Assembly: GCA_963971285.1 (NCBI GenBank)
Contig: OZ020248.1
Location: 16,368,001-16,432,000 of the forward strand
Source of the DNA: Astropecten irregularis
Lineage: Eukaryota > Echinodermata > Asteroidea > Paxillosida > Astropectinidae
DNA: 64,000 nt
Direction of reading: 5' to 3'
Shown piece by piece: positions 30,958 through 43,700 of this stretch (positions are counted from its first letter, which is position 1; each line of letters opens with the position of its first letter). The notes under the pieces are model-generated. The model did not search any database. It was not told the DNA's origin and saw only the letters and a program-made list of their open reading frames with translations. The position numbers and the translations under genes are program-made.

Positions 30958-32160
30958 ATCTTCCTTGATATGTTTGCCCATGAATCTGCATTGCATTGAC
31001 AAAAACCACATTAGTATAATTACCTTTATGAGAACGGAGATGCATTGATGGACGATGTCACCGAATTACCGAAACAACTATTCCTTTCTTTGTTTGATGG
31101 GGTGTTTGTCAGTTTGTTTATGTTTGTCCTCCTGTCGCGTTACAGGCTTGTCGGGCTTTTTGTTTGTTTGTCCGTTTGTCTCCCCGTTATGTTTGTTTGT
31201 TTGTTGGTTGGTTGGTTTGCTGGACTTTGTTTGCTTTTGTTCAATACTTATCAATAACTTGCTGCATGTTAGTGGCTATGATTTAAATTATTCTGCTCTC
31301 TACTTGTGGCTTCGTTTTGTGTGTAGGTGTCTTGCACTTTTTGATTCTTTTTCAACAATAGCTCATAAACACTGCCGTATTGATGGCCTTGCAAAGTATT
31401 ACGTACAAGCATGATCTTTCCTTCGCGTGCGAAATGATATTAAATGACATTACGGCCCTGGGCTCCATAGGTTTGCTGATTTAATGCTTTACTGGCAATA
31501 TATTATTTTGAAGATAAAACAATGCATGCTGATTAAAATCCTTGGCGCCTGAATGTCTATTTGGGGAATTTATATGAATGTTGGAAAATATATTTTTATG
31601 TTCCGTGTGTAAATTTAACCTTGACTGTCTTCGCATCATGAACTCAGCATGAGGGATACCTTTGGACAAGGGTACATGATTATGGGACAGCTTCTATATC
31701 CATATGCTTCCACGGCTAACTATACTCGAATCCCTCCCTGTTGCTTTTTTCTTCGTGTCTTTGTTTTTGTGTCTTGGTATCAATAAAACGTGTGTTCATT
31801 TTGTCTCGCATCCTCCTCTGGTTATGTATTTTTGTCATGAGACGTACTGTACCGCTCCAAACTTTTAGCGACCGTTCATCTCCTAATTCATGCCGCCGAG
31901 ATACTTATCTCGCAGCTCGCATGAGCCTTGTACCGGGCTCTAACGGAACACGCGCCCGGGCCTATCCACCCTTGGCGAGTCACAATTTTGTTTGATACAA
32001 AGACAAGTTCCTGAGCCGAGTATGGCCATCGTAATGGTTTGGTAATGCATTCTCTGCCTGATGTGGAGACTGACAGATGTATCAAATCTGTGCATGCCTG
32101 ATGCTGTAAACACTTCCCTATCAAATTCCAGCTTTTGCAATGTAAACGTCGTGAGCACAC
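30958..32160. other. 1.2-kb segment absent from the paralogous copy at 51.67 kb
   Basis: Present here between two segments that are adjacent at 51.67 kb. It contains TTTG-rich low-complexity DNA (31.08-31.26 kb) and short frames without domains. No gene is recognised. Confidence 0.5.
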
Positions 32161-32440
32161 GTACTGTTTACCAGCTGTGTACCTGACCGCGAGCGGCCTC
32201 TCTGTGATTTCCAGATATTCAAAAGTCTCCCATGACGATATTTTATTATTAGGTGTTCGGGTTCAAGTTGTACCTAGAAGATTGACGTCATGATTACGTC
32301 ATCGGGTATCAAATTACACGCGTTTTTAGGAAAAACTTTGGTGATCTATAACTTGAGAACCAAATAACCTACGATTTTCATATTGACATAAGTATTTACA
32401 TCGTACGCATTCCATGATTTCTGTAAATGTCCAGTTACTT
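32161..32440 (+). repeat. Family B Helentron-like element, 5' part
   Basis: GTTTACCAGCTGTGTACCTG...CATGACGATATTTTATTATT then AGGTGTTCGGGTTCAAGTTG, matching 51674-51960. The start AGGTGTTCGG is the inverted partner of CCGAACACCT at family B 3' ends. Truncated on the right. Confidence 0.6.
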
Positions 32441-33345
32441 GTCTTATAATGTGCATTCTCCCGATTTTATGAATAAGGATATTCTGGCAGACCTAGTGGG
32501 CGGGGATTGGGGTAGCCGAACTTGTTTCCGACTACCGTTTGAAGAAAAGTCTTCGGGTTTTTTTTGTAGCCTTGATAGTAACTTGTTTTGTTTTCAAGTC
32601 AGTGAAGCGTTGTGATAACACCTGTGTAAGAACGCTATATATAAATTCCTTAATCATTATTATTAGTATTAATAATGAACTGCCGGCCGGCTCTCGCGTA
32701 CCTGTTAGCAGCTGGGGAAGCTAATTCAGCAGTTTGGCAGGCTACTCCCAACATTTTGTAATTTGTTTATTTTGTTTCGTAATGTAAGGCTTGTGAGTAT
32801 GATTATGAAGAATGGTTCGTTACGGTTGACAGTATTCGTTTGAGGAACACGCAACTATGGATAGTCATTTTGGTTAAGCTTATTGTTAAGCACACAACAA
32901 GTACAAAAAATCAGATTGCGCGCTTAAAAGTTTCTTTTGATAATGTCTGCCCAAATATTTCGAAGACGAGTATAGCCTTTATTAGGAATAGCTGAAAGAA
33001 ACTTTAAGAGGCGGATAGCATACAGTTCCTTAATTGTAGAAGCTAGTATGAAAGAAACGGTGTTCTAGCGTGCATTAGCTTATACATGTAGCTTCCTCCA
33101 GTAGAAGAGATGTGAACGCAAGGTAAGACCCACAGATCAAGCAGCCATAGCCTGCAACAGGAACTGTCATTCTCACATCGACCTGCACAGCCACAGTAGG
33201 AGACGGAAGGATGCCAACGACGGCGACGACTAAAACATACGATCTTAACCAAACTTCCTATTTAATTTCCACATGGAAAGGAAAAACTCATGCAGGTTAC
33301 ATTGGTACAGTGGCTAGGTATCAAAACAACCTTCCTTCAATACAA
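32441..33345. other. No recognisable gene
   Basis: Mixed AT-rich DNA. Short frames near 33.04-33.42 kb have no domain signature or convincing splice sites. Confidence 0.4.
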
Positions 33346-33554
33346 CGTAAGACAATGCTCACTGGGTGGTGTTATTTTAATGCTTCAAAGTTCAAACATT
33401 ATAATGTCATTCCTTGCACATAGGTGAGCTTTCACATTTCAGGAATATGTCAGCCCATAACTGTCCCTTTGTGAGGTTGAAGAGAGGATATAGGTTTTCT
33501 TAAAAAAAATAATAATAAATAAACCAAACCACCCAGTGAACGTCGTCTTACACA
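33346..33554. mobile_element. Foldback element
   Basis: GTAAGACAATGCTCACTGGG TGG on the left faces CCACCCAGTGAACGTCGTCT TAC on the right, about 32 bp per arm with mismatches. Non-coding. Confidence 0.55.
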
Positions 33555-33562
33555 TTGATGTT

Positions 33563-34233
33563 TGATGGACTGGAAATGTCTCACTGTTTGATGGACTGGA
33601 AATGTCTCACTGTTTGATGGACTGGAAATGTCACACTGTTTGATGGACTGGAAATGTCACACTGTTTGATGGACTGGAAATGTCACACTGTTTGATGGAC
33701 TGGAAATGTCACACTGTTTGATGGACTGGAAATGTCACACTGTTTGATGGACTGGAAATGTCACACTGTTTGATGGACTGGAAATGTCACACTGTTTGAT
33801 GGACTGGAAATGTCTCACTGTTTGATGGACTGGAAATGTCACACTGTTTGATATACTGCAAATGTCACACTGTTTGATGGACTTGAAATGTCTCACTGTT
33901 TGATGGACTTGAAATGTCTCACTGTTTGATGGACTGGAAATTTCACACTGTTTGATGGACTGGAAATGTCTCACTGTTTGATGGACTGGAAATGTCTCAC
34001 TGTTTGATGGACTTGAAATGTCACACTGTTTGATGGACTGGAAATGTCACACTGTTTGATGGACTGGAAATGTCACACTGTTTGATGGACTGGAAATGTC
34101 ACACTGTTTGATGGACTGGAAATGTCTCACTGTTTGATGGACTGGAAATGTCACACTGTTTGATGGACTGGAAATGTCACACTGTTTGATGGACTGGAAA
34201 TGTCTCACTGTTTGATATACTGGAAATGTCACA
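33563..34233 (+). repeat. Minisatellite, 26-bp unit, about 26 copies
   Basis: Unit TGTTTGATGGACTGGAAATG TCACAC. Variants are mostly CACAC versus CTCAC and GGACTGG versus GGACTTG or ATACTG. Several minus-strand frames with a repeated SPSNSVTFPVHQTV peptide come only from this array. Confidence 0.95.
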
Positions 34234-34297
34234 CTGGTCTGTATTCAGTGTAACTTTGTTTACATGACTTTAACATGGGTTCTACAAAACTATGTGT

Positions 34298-34662
34298 TTA
34301 AAGGTAGTATCATACATTGGTAAGAGACCAAAACAGAAATGTTCACAGATTTACGTATAACTTACAGGGTATGAAGATGATGCTAGTAGAAACCTACTGT
34401 TAATTTATTTTCGCCTGAAATTGTGTATTTATCCGGAAATTAGTAAAACAACGACCGAAAATCTTTTTGATCTTTTAAAAGATCAAAAATACAACAGAAA
34501 AGACATAAAAAATACTGTGGCCGTTTTTCACTGTTTTCTCAAAAAGTGGGCCCTGTATGGGACTGACATTTTCACAGATGATTGTTACTGTATCTTCCTT
34601 TATATTTTTGCCCATGAATTTGTATTTCTTTGATCAAACCAAAGAATGATACTACCTTTACA
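34298..34662. mobile_element. TTAA-type MITE
   Basis: Left end AAAGGTAGTATCATAC and right end GAATGATACTACCTTTA are inverted repeats. The interior has a palindrome GATCTTTTAAAAGATC. The left side retains TTAA at 34298-34301; the right has decayed to TTTAC. Better preserved at 55365-55692. Confidence 0.65.
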
Positions 34663-34749
34663 TGTACAATACATGATTGGTAAAGGTCACAGGACAGCAC
34701 TCATACTTTGTCTGATCAAACATGTGCACGAAATAATAGCTAACGTATT

Positions 34750-35366
34750 TTGGTGCGACGCTCGGCCGAGTATTGAATATGCATCACGTACTACGTCCGT
34801 ATCCGTATCCGGATCCGTACCACTCGACTCCGAATCCGCACCACTGACATTGCGCGCGCCCCGTATACTGAATGTACATGTACTATTCACAACCCATTCT
34901 CGGCTGGGACGAGCGCCGACTCTTCACAGGGTTGCTCCACAACTTAACTTATACTAGTGTATATTGTAGCCAGCCCTTCTCGACTGGGACGAGCGCCGAC
35001 TCTTCACAGGGTTGCTCTAAATTATTCTCGGCTGAGACGAGCGCCTATACTCTTCGCAGGGTTGCTCCATAACTTCAATTATACTCGTATACAATTTGTA
35101 GTCAATTATGGAGCAACCCCGTGAAGAGTAGGCGCTCATCTCAGCCGAGAATTTAACTGGCAATGTACACGGGTATAAGTTAAGTTGTGGAGCAACCCTG
35201 TGAAGAGTCGGCGCTCGTCCCAGCCGAGAATACCGGTACAATACAGTATACGTTAAGGCGCGCGCAATGTCAGTGGTGCGGATTCGGAGTCGAGTGGTAC
35301 GCATACGGATCGTTATACGGATACGGATGCACATTTAATACTCGGCCGAGCGTCGCACCAACATAA
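34750..35366. mobile_element. Large foldback element with internal repeats
   Basis: TTGGTGCGACGCTCGGCCGA and the next ~110 bases (CACTCGACTCCGAATCCG, TGACATTGCGCGCGCC) are mirrored at 35248-35366. The centre holds four direct or inverted copies of a module with TTCTCGGCTGGGACGAGCGC and TCTTCACAGGGTTGCTC. Non-coding and CG-rich. Confidence 0.75.
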
Positions 35367-35870
35367 TATGTTACCGAAATAATAAACCTGTAAATATTGG
35401 AGCTCAATCGGACATCTGAGTCACGAGAAAATAGCGAAAACCCGACTCAATTTTTCTTATAAAACATGAAGAATGGTTTTGATCTTACCCCAAGATCAAA
35501 ACTGTTTCCGGTCTTTGTTTTACTAATTTCTGGATAAAAACAGCATTTCAAGTGTTATGTTTGTTCCAAAAATCGTTTGGACGAACAATTTTTTGAAAAA
35601 ACACTAAATATTGATTTGCTTGAAAAACCCAGCATCTGATGAACCAAGATTTCCCATGCTGACTGTTTGCACTGTTTACGAACTGTTGAGTCCATTTTCT
35701 GTCTCAAACTGAATAAAAGATTTTTGGAGGCCTTGCAAATCCTATATGCTCCCTTTAAATCAAATTCATTTTGTGCAATGTCCATAACAAAGGAAAGCCT
35801 GGATTTTCCGCATAGCATATGCATAGCATAGCATATTGTTTTCTTCTGCATCTTCTTCTTGTCATTCAAA
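35367..35870 (-). repeat. TTAA MITE-related fragment
   Basis: GAGCTCAATCGGACATCTGA, then GATCTTACCCCAAGATC and TTTCTGGATAAAAACAGC, are the reverse complement of phrases near 9.15-9.26 kb and of TTAA MITEs. Termini not found. Confidence 0.4.
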
Positions 35871-36390
35871 ATCCCATAGACTTTGTACACTACAAAAAGG
35901 CCTTGTCCATGCCACTTTTGTCACTTTTAAACAGTTGATCTTAACCACACTTGGTCCAAACAAAGTCCATAATACGTAGTAAGAGCCAGGACCATGATTC
36001 TTTCAACAAAAGTGAATGTTGGGCAAGGCCTTTCTTTGTGACCCATTGTTTGACCTCTGTGACCTCTACTTCCGGCGAAACAGGATGCAGTTCCTCGTTT
36101 AAAAGTGGTAAGAGCTAGGATCATGATTATTTTACCAATATCAATGTTAGGAAGGGTCTTCTTTTGTGACATCCTCTAAGACCTCAACTTCAGGTGAAAC
36201 AGGAAGTAGCTCCTCATGTAAAAGTGGTAAGAGGTAGGACCATGATTCCTTTGTCAATTTTCCATATTAGGGATGATCTTTCTTTGTGTCAGATATTAGA
36301 TTAACTGTTGCAGACACGTAATTTGATTTTAAAAACATGTTGCAGAAAAGCCCCACGTTAATTCTGTTGCAGACAGACATAGATCTCTAG
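35871..36390 (+). repeat. Family A element, short copy
   Basis: Head CATAGACTTTGTACA...GTTGATCTTAACC, three repeat units with GTGGTAAGAGCTAGG (one with TGACCTCTGTGACCTCT), then a decayed tail and CTAG at 36387-36390. Confidence 0.55.
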
Positions 36391-36393
36391 TTT

Positions 36394-36520
36394 CAATGGG
36401 AGACTTTTGAGAACCGGTCTTCAAGTCAACAGCGCAGGTGCAAAACAACGCGCGCATGCTCACAATTGGGTGCGCGTGCGCTATTGACTTGAAGACCGGT
36501 TCTCAAAAGTCTCCCATTTG
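36394..36520. mobile_element. Short MITE with ~35-bp perfect inverted repeats
   Basis: AATGGGAGACTTTTGAGAAC CGGTCTTCAAGTCAA faces its exact complement about 60 bases later around a CG-rich core. It lies immediately after a family A CTAG end. Confidence 0.8.
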
Positions 36521-37378
36521 TTTTGCTGAAACTGTAGGCAGAACCTTTTAGCGAATTGATATTGTTTTCGTGTTATCGATGTCTAAACTTCAACGACGAC
36601 GTCAATCGAACCATGCTGAACCTGGCCTGTGTCAATGACGGCAACCTGTAACAAGCGCCACGTCTTAATAGTATCAAGGCACTAACTAATTGAAACATTG
36701 CTATACAATAACACGTAGGAACAAATATAGTGCGTCATTGTTTATTCACTTTCTTGTATACACCTGTACTACGTATATACTCACTCAATGCTGACTATGC
36801 CATCAATAGTTATGCTAGTTCAAATTGCAGACAATCTTGAATTTTGCTTTGCAGAAATATTGACAAATGAAATTCAAACTGACTCGGCTCACAGGTGTTA
36901 TAGTGACCACAGCAGGTTATTTAATTCCCATTAATAGCAGAAATACTAACCTCTAATACCAATGTTTAAAACAGAGTGCAGATAATAACGATTTTGGTTG
37001 CTACTGTAATGAAACACAGTGTGCAGAATATTGACGAAGTGTATCACTAGAATATTAAAATAAACTGCATTGCAAATGGATTCATTTAATACGCTGACTC
37101 GTAGGCCTATTACCCGGTACTAGGTGCATGGATAATGTTGCATCATTATTATCCTTTGATCAATTCAGAAACACTTTTATTACAAGTGTTATGTTTTCTG
37201 AGTGCACAGATACTTGAGATACTAAGTTTGCTGTTAAAATAACTACAACTGTTTTTTTCTAGTTAATGTTCTCTATTAAATACAGTTAATGTTTATGTTT
37301 TGATAATCACTTAAAATGTTCACGAATTTCAATGATGTGAAATGCTATCTACGTAATTTCAGACTAGATCTTCAAGTT
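36521..37378. other. No recognisable gene
   Basis: AT-rich non-coding DNA between two copies of the same MITE. Confidence 0.4.
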
Positions 37379-37523
37379 TAATGGGAGACTTTGGAGAACC
37401 GGTCTTGAGTCAACAGCGCACGCGCAAACCATGCTTGCGCAATTGTGAGCAGGCGCGCGATGTTTTGCGCGTGCGTGCGCGTGCGCTGTTGACTTTAGAC
37501 CGGTTCTCCAAAATCTCCTATTA
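37379..37523. mobile_element. Second copy of the AATGGGAGACTTTT MITE
   Basis: TTAATGGGAGACTTTGGAGA ACCGGTCTTGAGTC faces GACTTTAGACCGGTTCTCCA AAATCTCCTATTAA, more diverged than the copy at 36.4 kb. Confidence 0.75.
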
Positions 37524-37579
37524 AGAAATAAAACCAGATATTTAACTCAAATTCTGTCTTCCTGCCAAGTTTGCTCCGT

Positions 37580-37717
37580 CTATTTGCAGCCAATCACCTC
37601 AAAGCGCATGGTGGGGAAGCCGATCCACTCAGTGGGCAGAATGCGAATGAATCTGGTGTGCAATCCCGCGGGGAACCTGTTGGTTACGGTGCTGTCTTGT
37701 TCGATGTTACCAGGGAA
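37580..37717 (-). CDS. Discoidin gene, terminal coding exon
   Basis: Acceptor CACATGCAG at 37718-37726. Encodes the last third of the F5/8C domain (FPGN, RFIRILP, EVIGCK) and the stop codon. Confidence 0.85.
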   Translation of the reverse strand, partial: FPGNIEQDSTVTNRFPAGLHTRFIRILPTEWIGFPTMRFEVIGCK

Positions 37718-40700
37718 CTGCATGTGAATGATAAAAATGATGAGTACGAATTCGATTGAGTTCTAGAATTAATCATTATTCTATTTGTGTATAATCAATA
37801 ATCGTTGTTCAATCTCAAAGTTACTGACCGTTACGTCTGTCCCATTTCCATACTTGACGTGATCCCACAACTGACCATCGTTACTGTACCACACCTGGTA
37901 CTTGGTTGGTCTCTGATGTGTGGTATACCCATCTTCCCCACGGCCTTGAGTGATGAGTCCAGTGATAATGACTGTGGTACTGAACTCAACTTGAATCCAC
38001 GGATTGGTCGGGTGTCTGTCGGGAGCCCAACCAGCTGCAAAACCTGATCATGCGGAGAGTGAAAAGCATTGGTTACATTAGGCCTAGGCTGTGGGGGAGA
38101 GGGTTGGTGAACGGTCTCGGGATTCTTCTGTCTTCTTTTTTATTAGGTGTTCGGGTTCATGCCGAACACCTATTGTTATTAGGTGTTCGGGTTCAAGCCG
38201 AACACCTATTGTTATTGTTCGAGTTTTTTTTTTTTTCTCCTTCCACCCAAACTAGTCAGCAGGACTTCTATATCACAGTTACAAGATATTGACTTGAAAC
38301 TTGGTGGGAACTTCGGTCATGATCCCAAGTTGTATTTAGAAGATTGACGTCATGATGACGTCATCAGGTATCAAATTACGCACGTTTTTAGGAAAAACTT
38401 TGGTGCTTTATAACTTGAGAACCACATGACCTACGATTTTGATATTGACATATGTTACTCACCACATGAATCTCAACAATTAATATATTAATATATGTTG
38501 TGTACAAATGACCTTCACTTCCGGTGATACCGGAAGTTGAAGTTTGACTCAAAATAACTCGAAAACGGAAGGATTTGGGCACATAAAACCTCGCGGGGTA
38601 AAAGATAGAGTAGGTCTTAAGCTTTCAGAAAATATAAACGATGACGTCATACGGGCTTTATAGCGCCCTCTATGGTGGATTAAAGATATACAGTGATTAC
38701 GTAATCCAAAAGTGAACAACGGATTTCCGCCAAATTTGGTGAGTGTGAAGCATTGATGCACCTCGACATACGTGTGAAGTTTGAAATCTGTGACGTCATT
38801 CAACCGGAAGTTATGCGTTTTTAAAGGATACATGATATAATTATTCAAATACTGTTTATTCGGTAACTACATGACGTACATCAGTGCAAATTGCAAAAAT
38901 TGTTTACATCGTACGCATTCGATGATTTCTGCAAATTTTCAGTTGTTTGTGATTAACTAAACGGAAGTTATCGCCCTGACAATTTTACATTTTTTAAAGG
39001 TGACAGGATTTTCTATACGCTATCAGTCAGTGTACTTGTACGAATACACTGTGCAATCAGCATGATCAGTATTTGCTCAGTCACACAGTTAAAGTGTATT
39101 TCAATATGCCATACATGCGTTCCATCAAACATTCTCATAACAACAGTTCCAGTACGAAATGAGACCCCGAACACCTAGTGGTTGTTCCCACAACCACAAT
39201 GTCTAGTTGTTCGAGTTTTTCTTTTATTTCATTAATCTTCTTCCCAAACTTGTCCGCAAGACTTCTATATGACTGTTACAAAAAATTCACCTGAAACTTG
39301 GTGGGAACTTCGGTCATGATGCCAAGTTGTACCTAGAAGACTGACGTCATGATTACGTCATCGGGTATCAAATTACACACGTTTTAAGGAAAAACTTTGG
39401 TGCTTTATAACTTGAGAATCACATGACCTATGATTTTGATATTGACATTATGTTACTCAACAAGTAAATCTCAACAATTAATATATTCAATTATGTGTAC
39501 AAATGACCTTCACTTCCGAAGTTTGACTCAAAATAACTCGAAATCGGAAGGATTTGGGCACATACAATACGGGCGTTTCACAACTTTAGAGCGCCACCAA
39601 GAGGGCAGCAGGGAGAGGCCGATTTACGCGGTGCATGATGGAAAATTGTCGACATCGGAGATTTTTCCCCTATAGAGAGCGTGCACGTGATGTCACTTGA
39701 CAGCTTATCGGCCATTTTGGACGGCACGCGTACGCACGCACGTCGCGTATGCGCGCACGCGTACGTACGTACGTACCAGACGGCATTATTATATGCACGC
39801 ACTTCTGCGTCTGCGTACGCGTCCGGTTGATTTGCAAGCTACGCGAACACATGTGGGTTACATACACTGTACGTACGTGCATTATACACGTGTACAGCGA
39901 TGGCGTCCAAAATGGCTTCCTGATCACGTGACTGCACGTCCTCTATACGTCCAACGTTATTGCTAATTCTTGGGTCGTTTTGTGCGTTTATTTCACGTGT
40001 TATCACAATGGTTTATGTTTGTGAATCTTTCGGATGCACAGCACACACATCCAAACTGGAAAACATTGAGAAATACCTATGGATGAAAAATATACGGTGG
40101 GACATATACGGGGATACGGTGAGACAGTTAAAACCATAGATATAATAAAAAAAACTAGATGTCGCATTGCCTGCTCGTGGACGCGTCTTTAGGCGCCATT
40201 TTAACAAGGTATTTTTCGAATCCGTTTTTATGGAATGCCGTAGCTATCTTCTTTAGATTGTTTGCTTCGGTAATTCCTTATTCAATTTGCCAAATTGTAT
40301 GATGGAATTTGCGAACAGAATGACAGAATGACAAACTGAATGATGGAATTGGCGACCGGAATAATAAAACGGCAATTAAAATTATGAAATTTTCGAATTT
40401 AATGATGGAATTTACCGACAAACAATCTAAGCCACCGATTATAGCTACGGCGTTCCATCATGTTTCTGGTGCATCGCGTACCGCGTAACGCGTAACGACC
40501 GGCACTGCGTACCGCGCGGGTACGCGATCGTTGTAATAAGCGCTTGGATGGTTTAGGTTCATTTTTTACCTTCCTTCAATGGCCGCGTCTTGCATGCGCG
40601 GATATAGCTCCCATTGGTTTGTACACGGGTGCGTCATCTTGTTTTTATATATATCTATGGTTAAAACCCATAGAGTTAAATAAAAAACTAGAGTGTGCAC

Positions 40701-43700
40701 TCTGCGCGTGTTGCTCGAACCATGGCCAGCGCCATTGCATTGAGGAAACAAGGGTAAACGCGCGCGTCCCGTTTCAAATTATGCGTACATATTCTTACCC
40801 CGGTTCGTGCGCGCAGCACTGTGCATAAAATATACGTCGCGTCACGCACAGTGCGCGCAGTTCTTCGAGTAACATCTGGGTACCGTTTTTTTGGACTCTA
40901 CTGCGGTTGCTCAGTCACCCAAACTAAAATGGCGGCTGCGCGTCCATGCCAGAGTGCCGAGAGCACGCACATTGAATACGAAGCGCGCACTCTAGTTTTT
41001 TATTTTAACTCTATGTTAAAACCATAGATATATTAAAAAAAACTAGATGTCGCATTGGCTGCTCTTGGCCGCGTCTTTAGGCGCCATTTTCGATGGGACT
41101 AGTTCGAATCCGTTTTTATGGAATGCCGTGGCTATCTTTTTAGATTGTTTGCTTCGGTAATTCCATCACCCATTTTGCCAAATTGAATGATGGAATTTTC
41201 GAACAGAATGACAGAATGTTAAAATGAATGATGGAATTGCCGACCGGAATGACAAAACTGTAAATAAAATGATGAAATTGGCAAATTAAATGATGGAATT
41301 ACCGACAAACAATCTAAGCAACCGAATATAGCTACGGCGTTCCATCATGTTTCTTGGCACATCGCGTACCGCGTAACGCGTAACGGCGCGGCTTGTTATT
41401 AGCGCGTGAGCGTAGTGCAACCCCCATTCGTTAATACATGGGTGCGTCATCTATTATTTTTTTTTTTTTATAATATCTATGGTTCCATCATTGTTTCTGG
41501 TGCATAACTGCGTACCGCGTAATGCGTAACGGTCGGAACCGCGTGGTTTGCGCAATCGCTCTAAATAAGCGCTTGTCCTACATAAAATGACCGCATCGTG
41601 CATGACGGATATAGCTCCCATTAAAGGCGCCTTTCCATATGTGCGTTTTTTCATCCGGTGCGTATACGCTGCGTGTACGTTGCGTGTGCGTTAAAATTGC
41701 CCATTGAAAAGACACACGCGACCTTTTCAAACGCACGCGCACATATGGAAAGGGTCGCTTGTTTTTTTATAATGATCAATTTTTTTGCAACGCGACGGAC
41801 ACGCAACGTATACGCAGCGGATGAAAAAACGCGCATATGGAAAGGCGCCTTAAGGCGCCTTTCCATAAGTGCGTTTTTTCATCCGCTGCGTATACGCTGC
41901 GTGTACGTTGCGTGTGCGTTAAAATTGCCCATTAAAAAGACGCACGCGACCTTTTCAAACGCACGCGCACATATGGAAAGGATCGCTTGTTTTTTATAAT
42001 GATCGATTTTTTTGCAACGCTACGGACACGCAACGTATGCGCAGCGGATGAAAAAACGCGCATATGGAAAGGCGCCTTTAGTTTGCTGCACGGGTGCGTC
42101 ATCTAGTTTTTATATATATCTATGTTCCATACAATAAACACTGCCCAAACCCGCTCTCCAGCTGTCCACGCGTTCTCGAATCCGTGCAATGCATCTGCGT
42201 GCGCGTGTCCTATCCAGTCTTTCTAATGGAGATCAATGGTTAAAACCCATAGAGTTATATTAAAAAACTAGAGGGCGCACCTCTGATTTGTCGCGTCACG
42301 AATTGAAGAATTGGCCGCCATTTTTCTAAGTGGGCAAAAATGGGCATTCATGGGGTTATGTTTACGTTTCGCGTTTGGCTGTGACGTGTGTTTGCATTAT
42401 GGCTTGATATGCCCAAAAATTTCGCAGCCTTTGGCTGCAGGAATCGGAGTAATAAGACCAACAACGTTTCATTTCATAAGTGAGTAGTACTGCTTAGTCT
42501 AACCTAAATATCATTATATTTAGGCGATTTTTCATGGAGTAAGAATTGGGTTAACGTTACATTAGGCCTATAAAAAGGCTAGGGGCCTATAGGAATTTGT
42601 GCTGCTATATTTTGTATTTTATTACTTAGTCGACTCTGGATCTGGATTTGGATCTGGATCTAGGTCTGGATGTTTACTTCGGCAAAGCTGGTTCCCGCAT
42701 CATGTCAGAGGTTGAAATCATCCAGGTAACTTCAGGAAATGATCAAATAATGAAAGAAACAGGTCAGATCATCCTTGAAAAGTTGCCACCACCTTCCTCA
42801 TAGTGTTGCCACTTTATTTACCGGCACAATGAAGCGGAACATCGCATGGACTACCGTATTTCATTCGTTGTAACTAATTCTTTTTTAAACTAACTTCTTT
42901 TTACAAATTTATTTTTACTAATTCCAGATGCAAAATTAAAGATAAGATACAAGATCCAAGTTTCAAGATCCAAGTTTCAAGATCCAAGTTTCAAGATCCA
43001 AGTTTCAAGATTCAAGATCCAAGATCGACGTTTCAAGATGGAAGATTCTTCAGGGTTACCACCACCAACAAAATGGCCCTTTTCAGGACCACCAAATCAT
43101 CCCAAAAGAGATTTATATTCAAGTCTGTTGATTACGGCCAAAAGATGAAATCCATTTTCTTTTTTTCAATTTCATTTTTTAGCACTCTCCTTCAAGAATA
43201 CATGCAGGTCCAGATTTCAGGAATGGCGACATGACTCAAGATTCATGATGCAAGATGTCACTCAGATGCAAGATTTAAAGAAATAACTACTAACTAGATT
43301 TTACAAAAAAATGTATTGTCATTGAAAAGTGAACAAAGAAAAATTGACTGGAGCGGGATTCAAACCGGTGACCTCCTGAATACCATACAGGCGCTCTACC
43401 AACTGAGCCTTCCAGCCCTACGTTGATGGTGTCGCTAATTATCTCTTGTTCATCTCTTGTAGTCTATTATCTTTGTTCATTTGGCAGTGAGAAGGCATGA
43501 GAACGAACTTTACCACGAATATTATGAGTGCGAGTACCTAGACCTGAGCACTTTTCCATGAGTGCGAGTATGAGTACGAAAACAGGAATTGACAAAGTTC
43601 ATCAATGTAAACACATAGGCCTAGTGAATCCTTGTACTGGTGAGCTAAAACAATTACCGGTACATAATTATAAAGTGTCTGTATTCATGGACATAGAGCT

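Noticed and set aside
31045-31414. Hydrophobic frames suggesting a membrane peptide.
   Set aside because: Caused by TTTG/TTTGTT low-complexity DNA, with two overlapping frames equally hydrophobic.
33735-34232. Repetitive peptide frames with SPSNSVTFPVHQTV.
   Set aside because: Translation of a 26-bp minisatellite.
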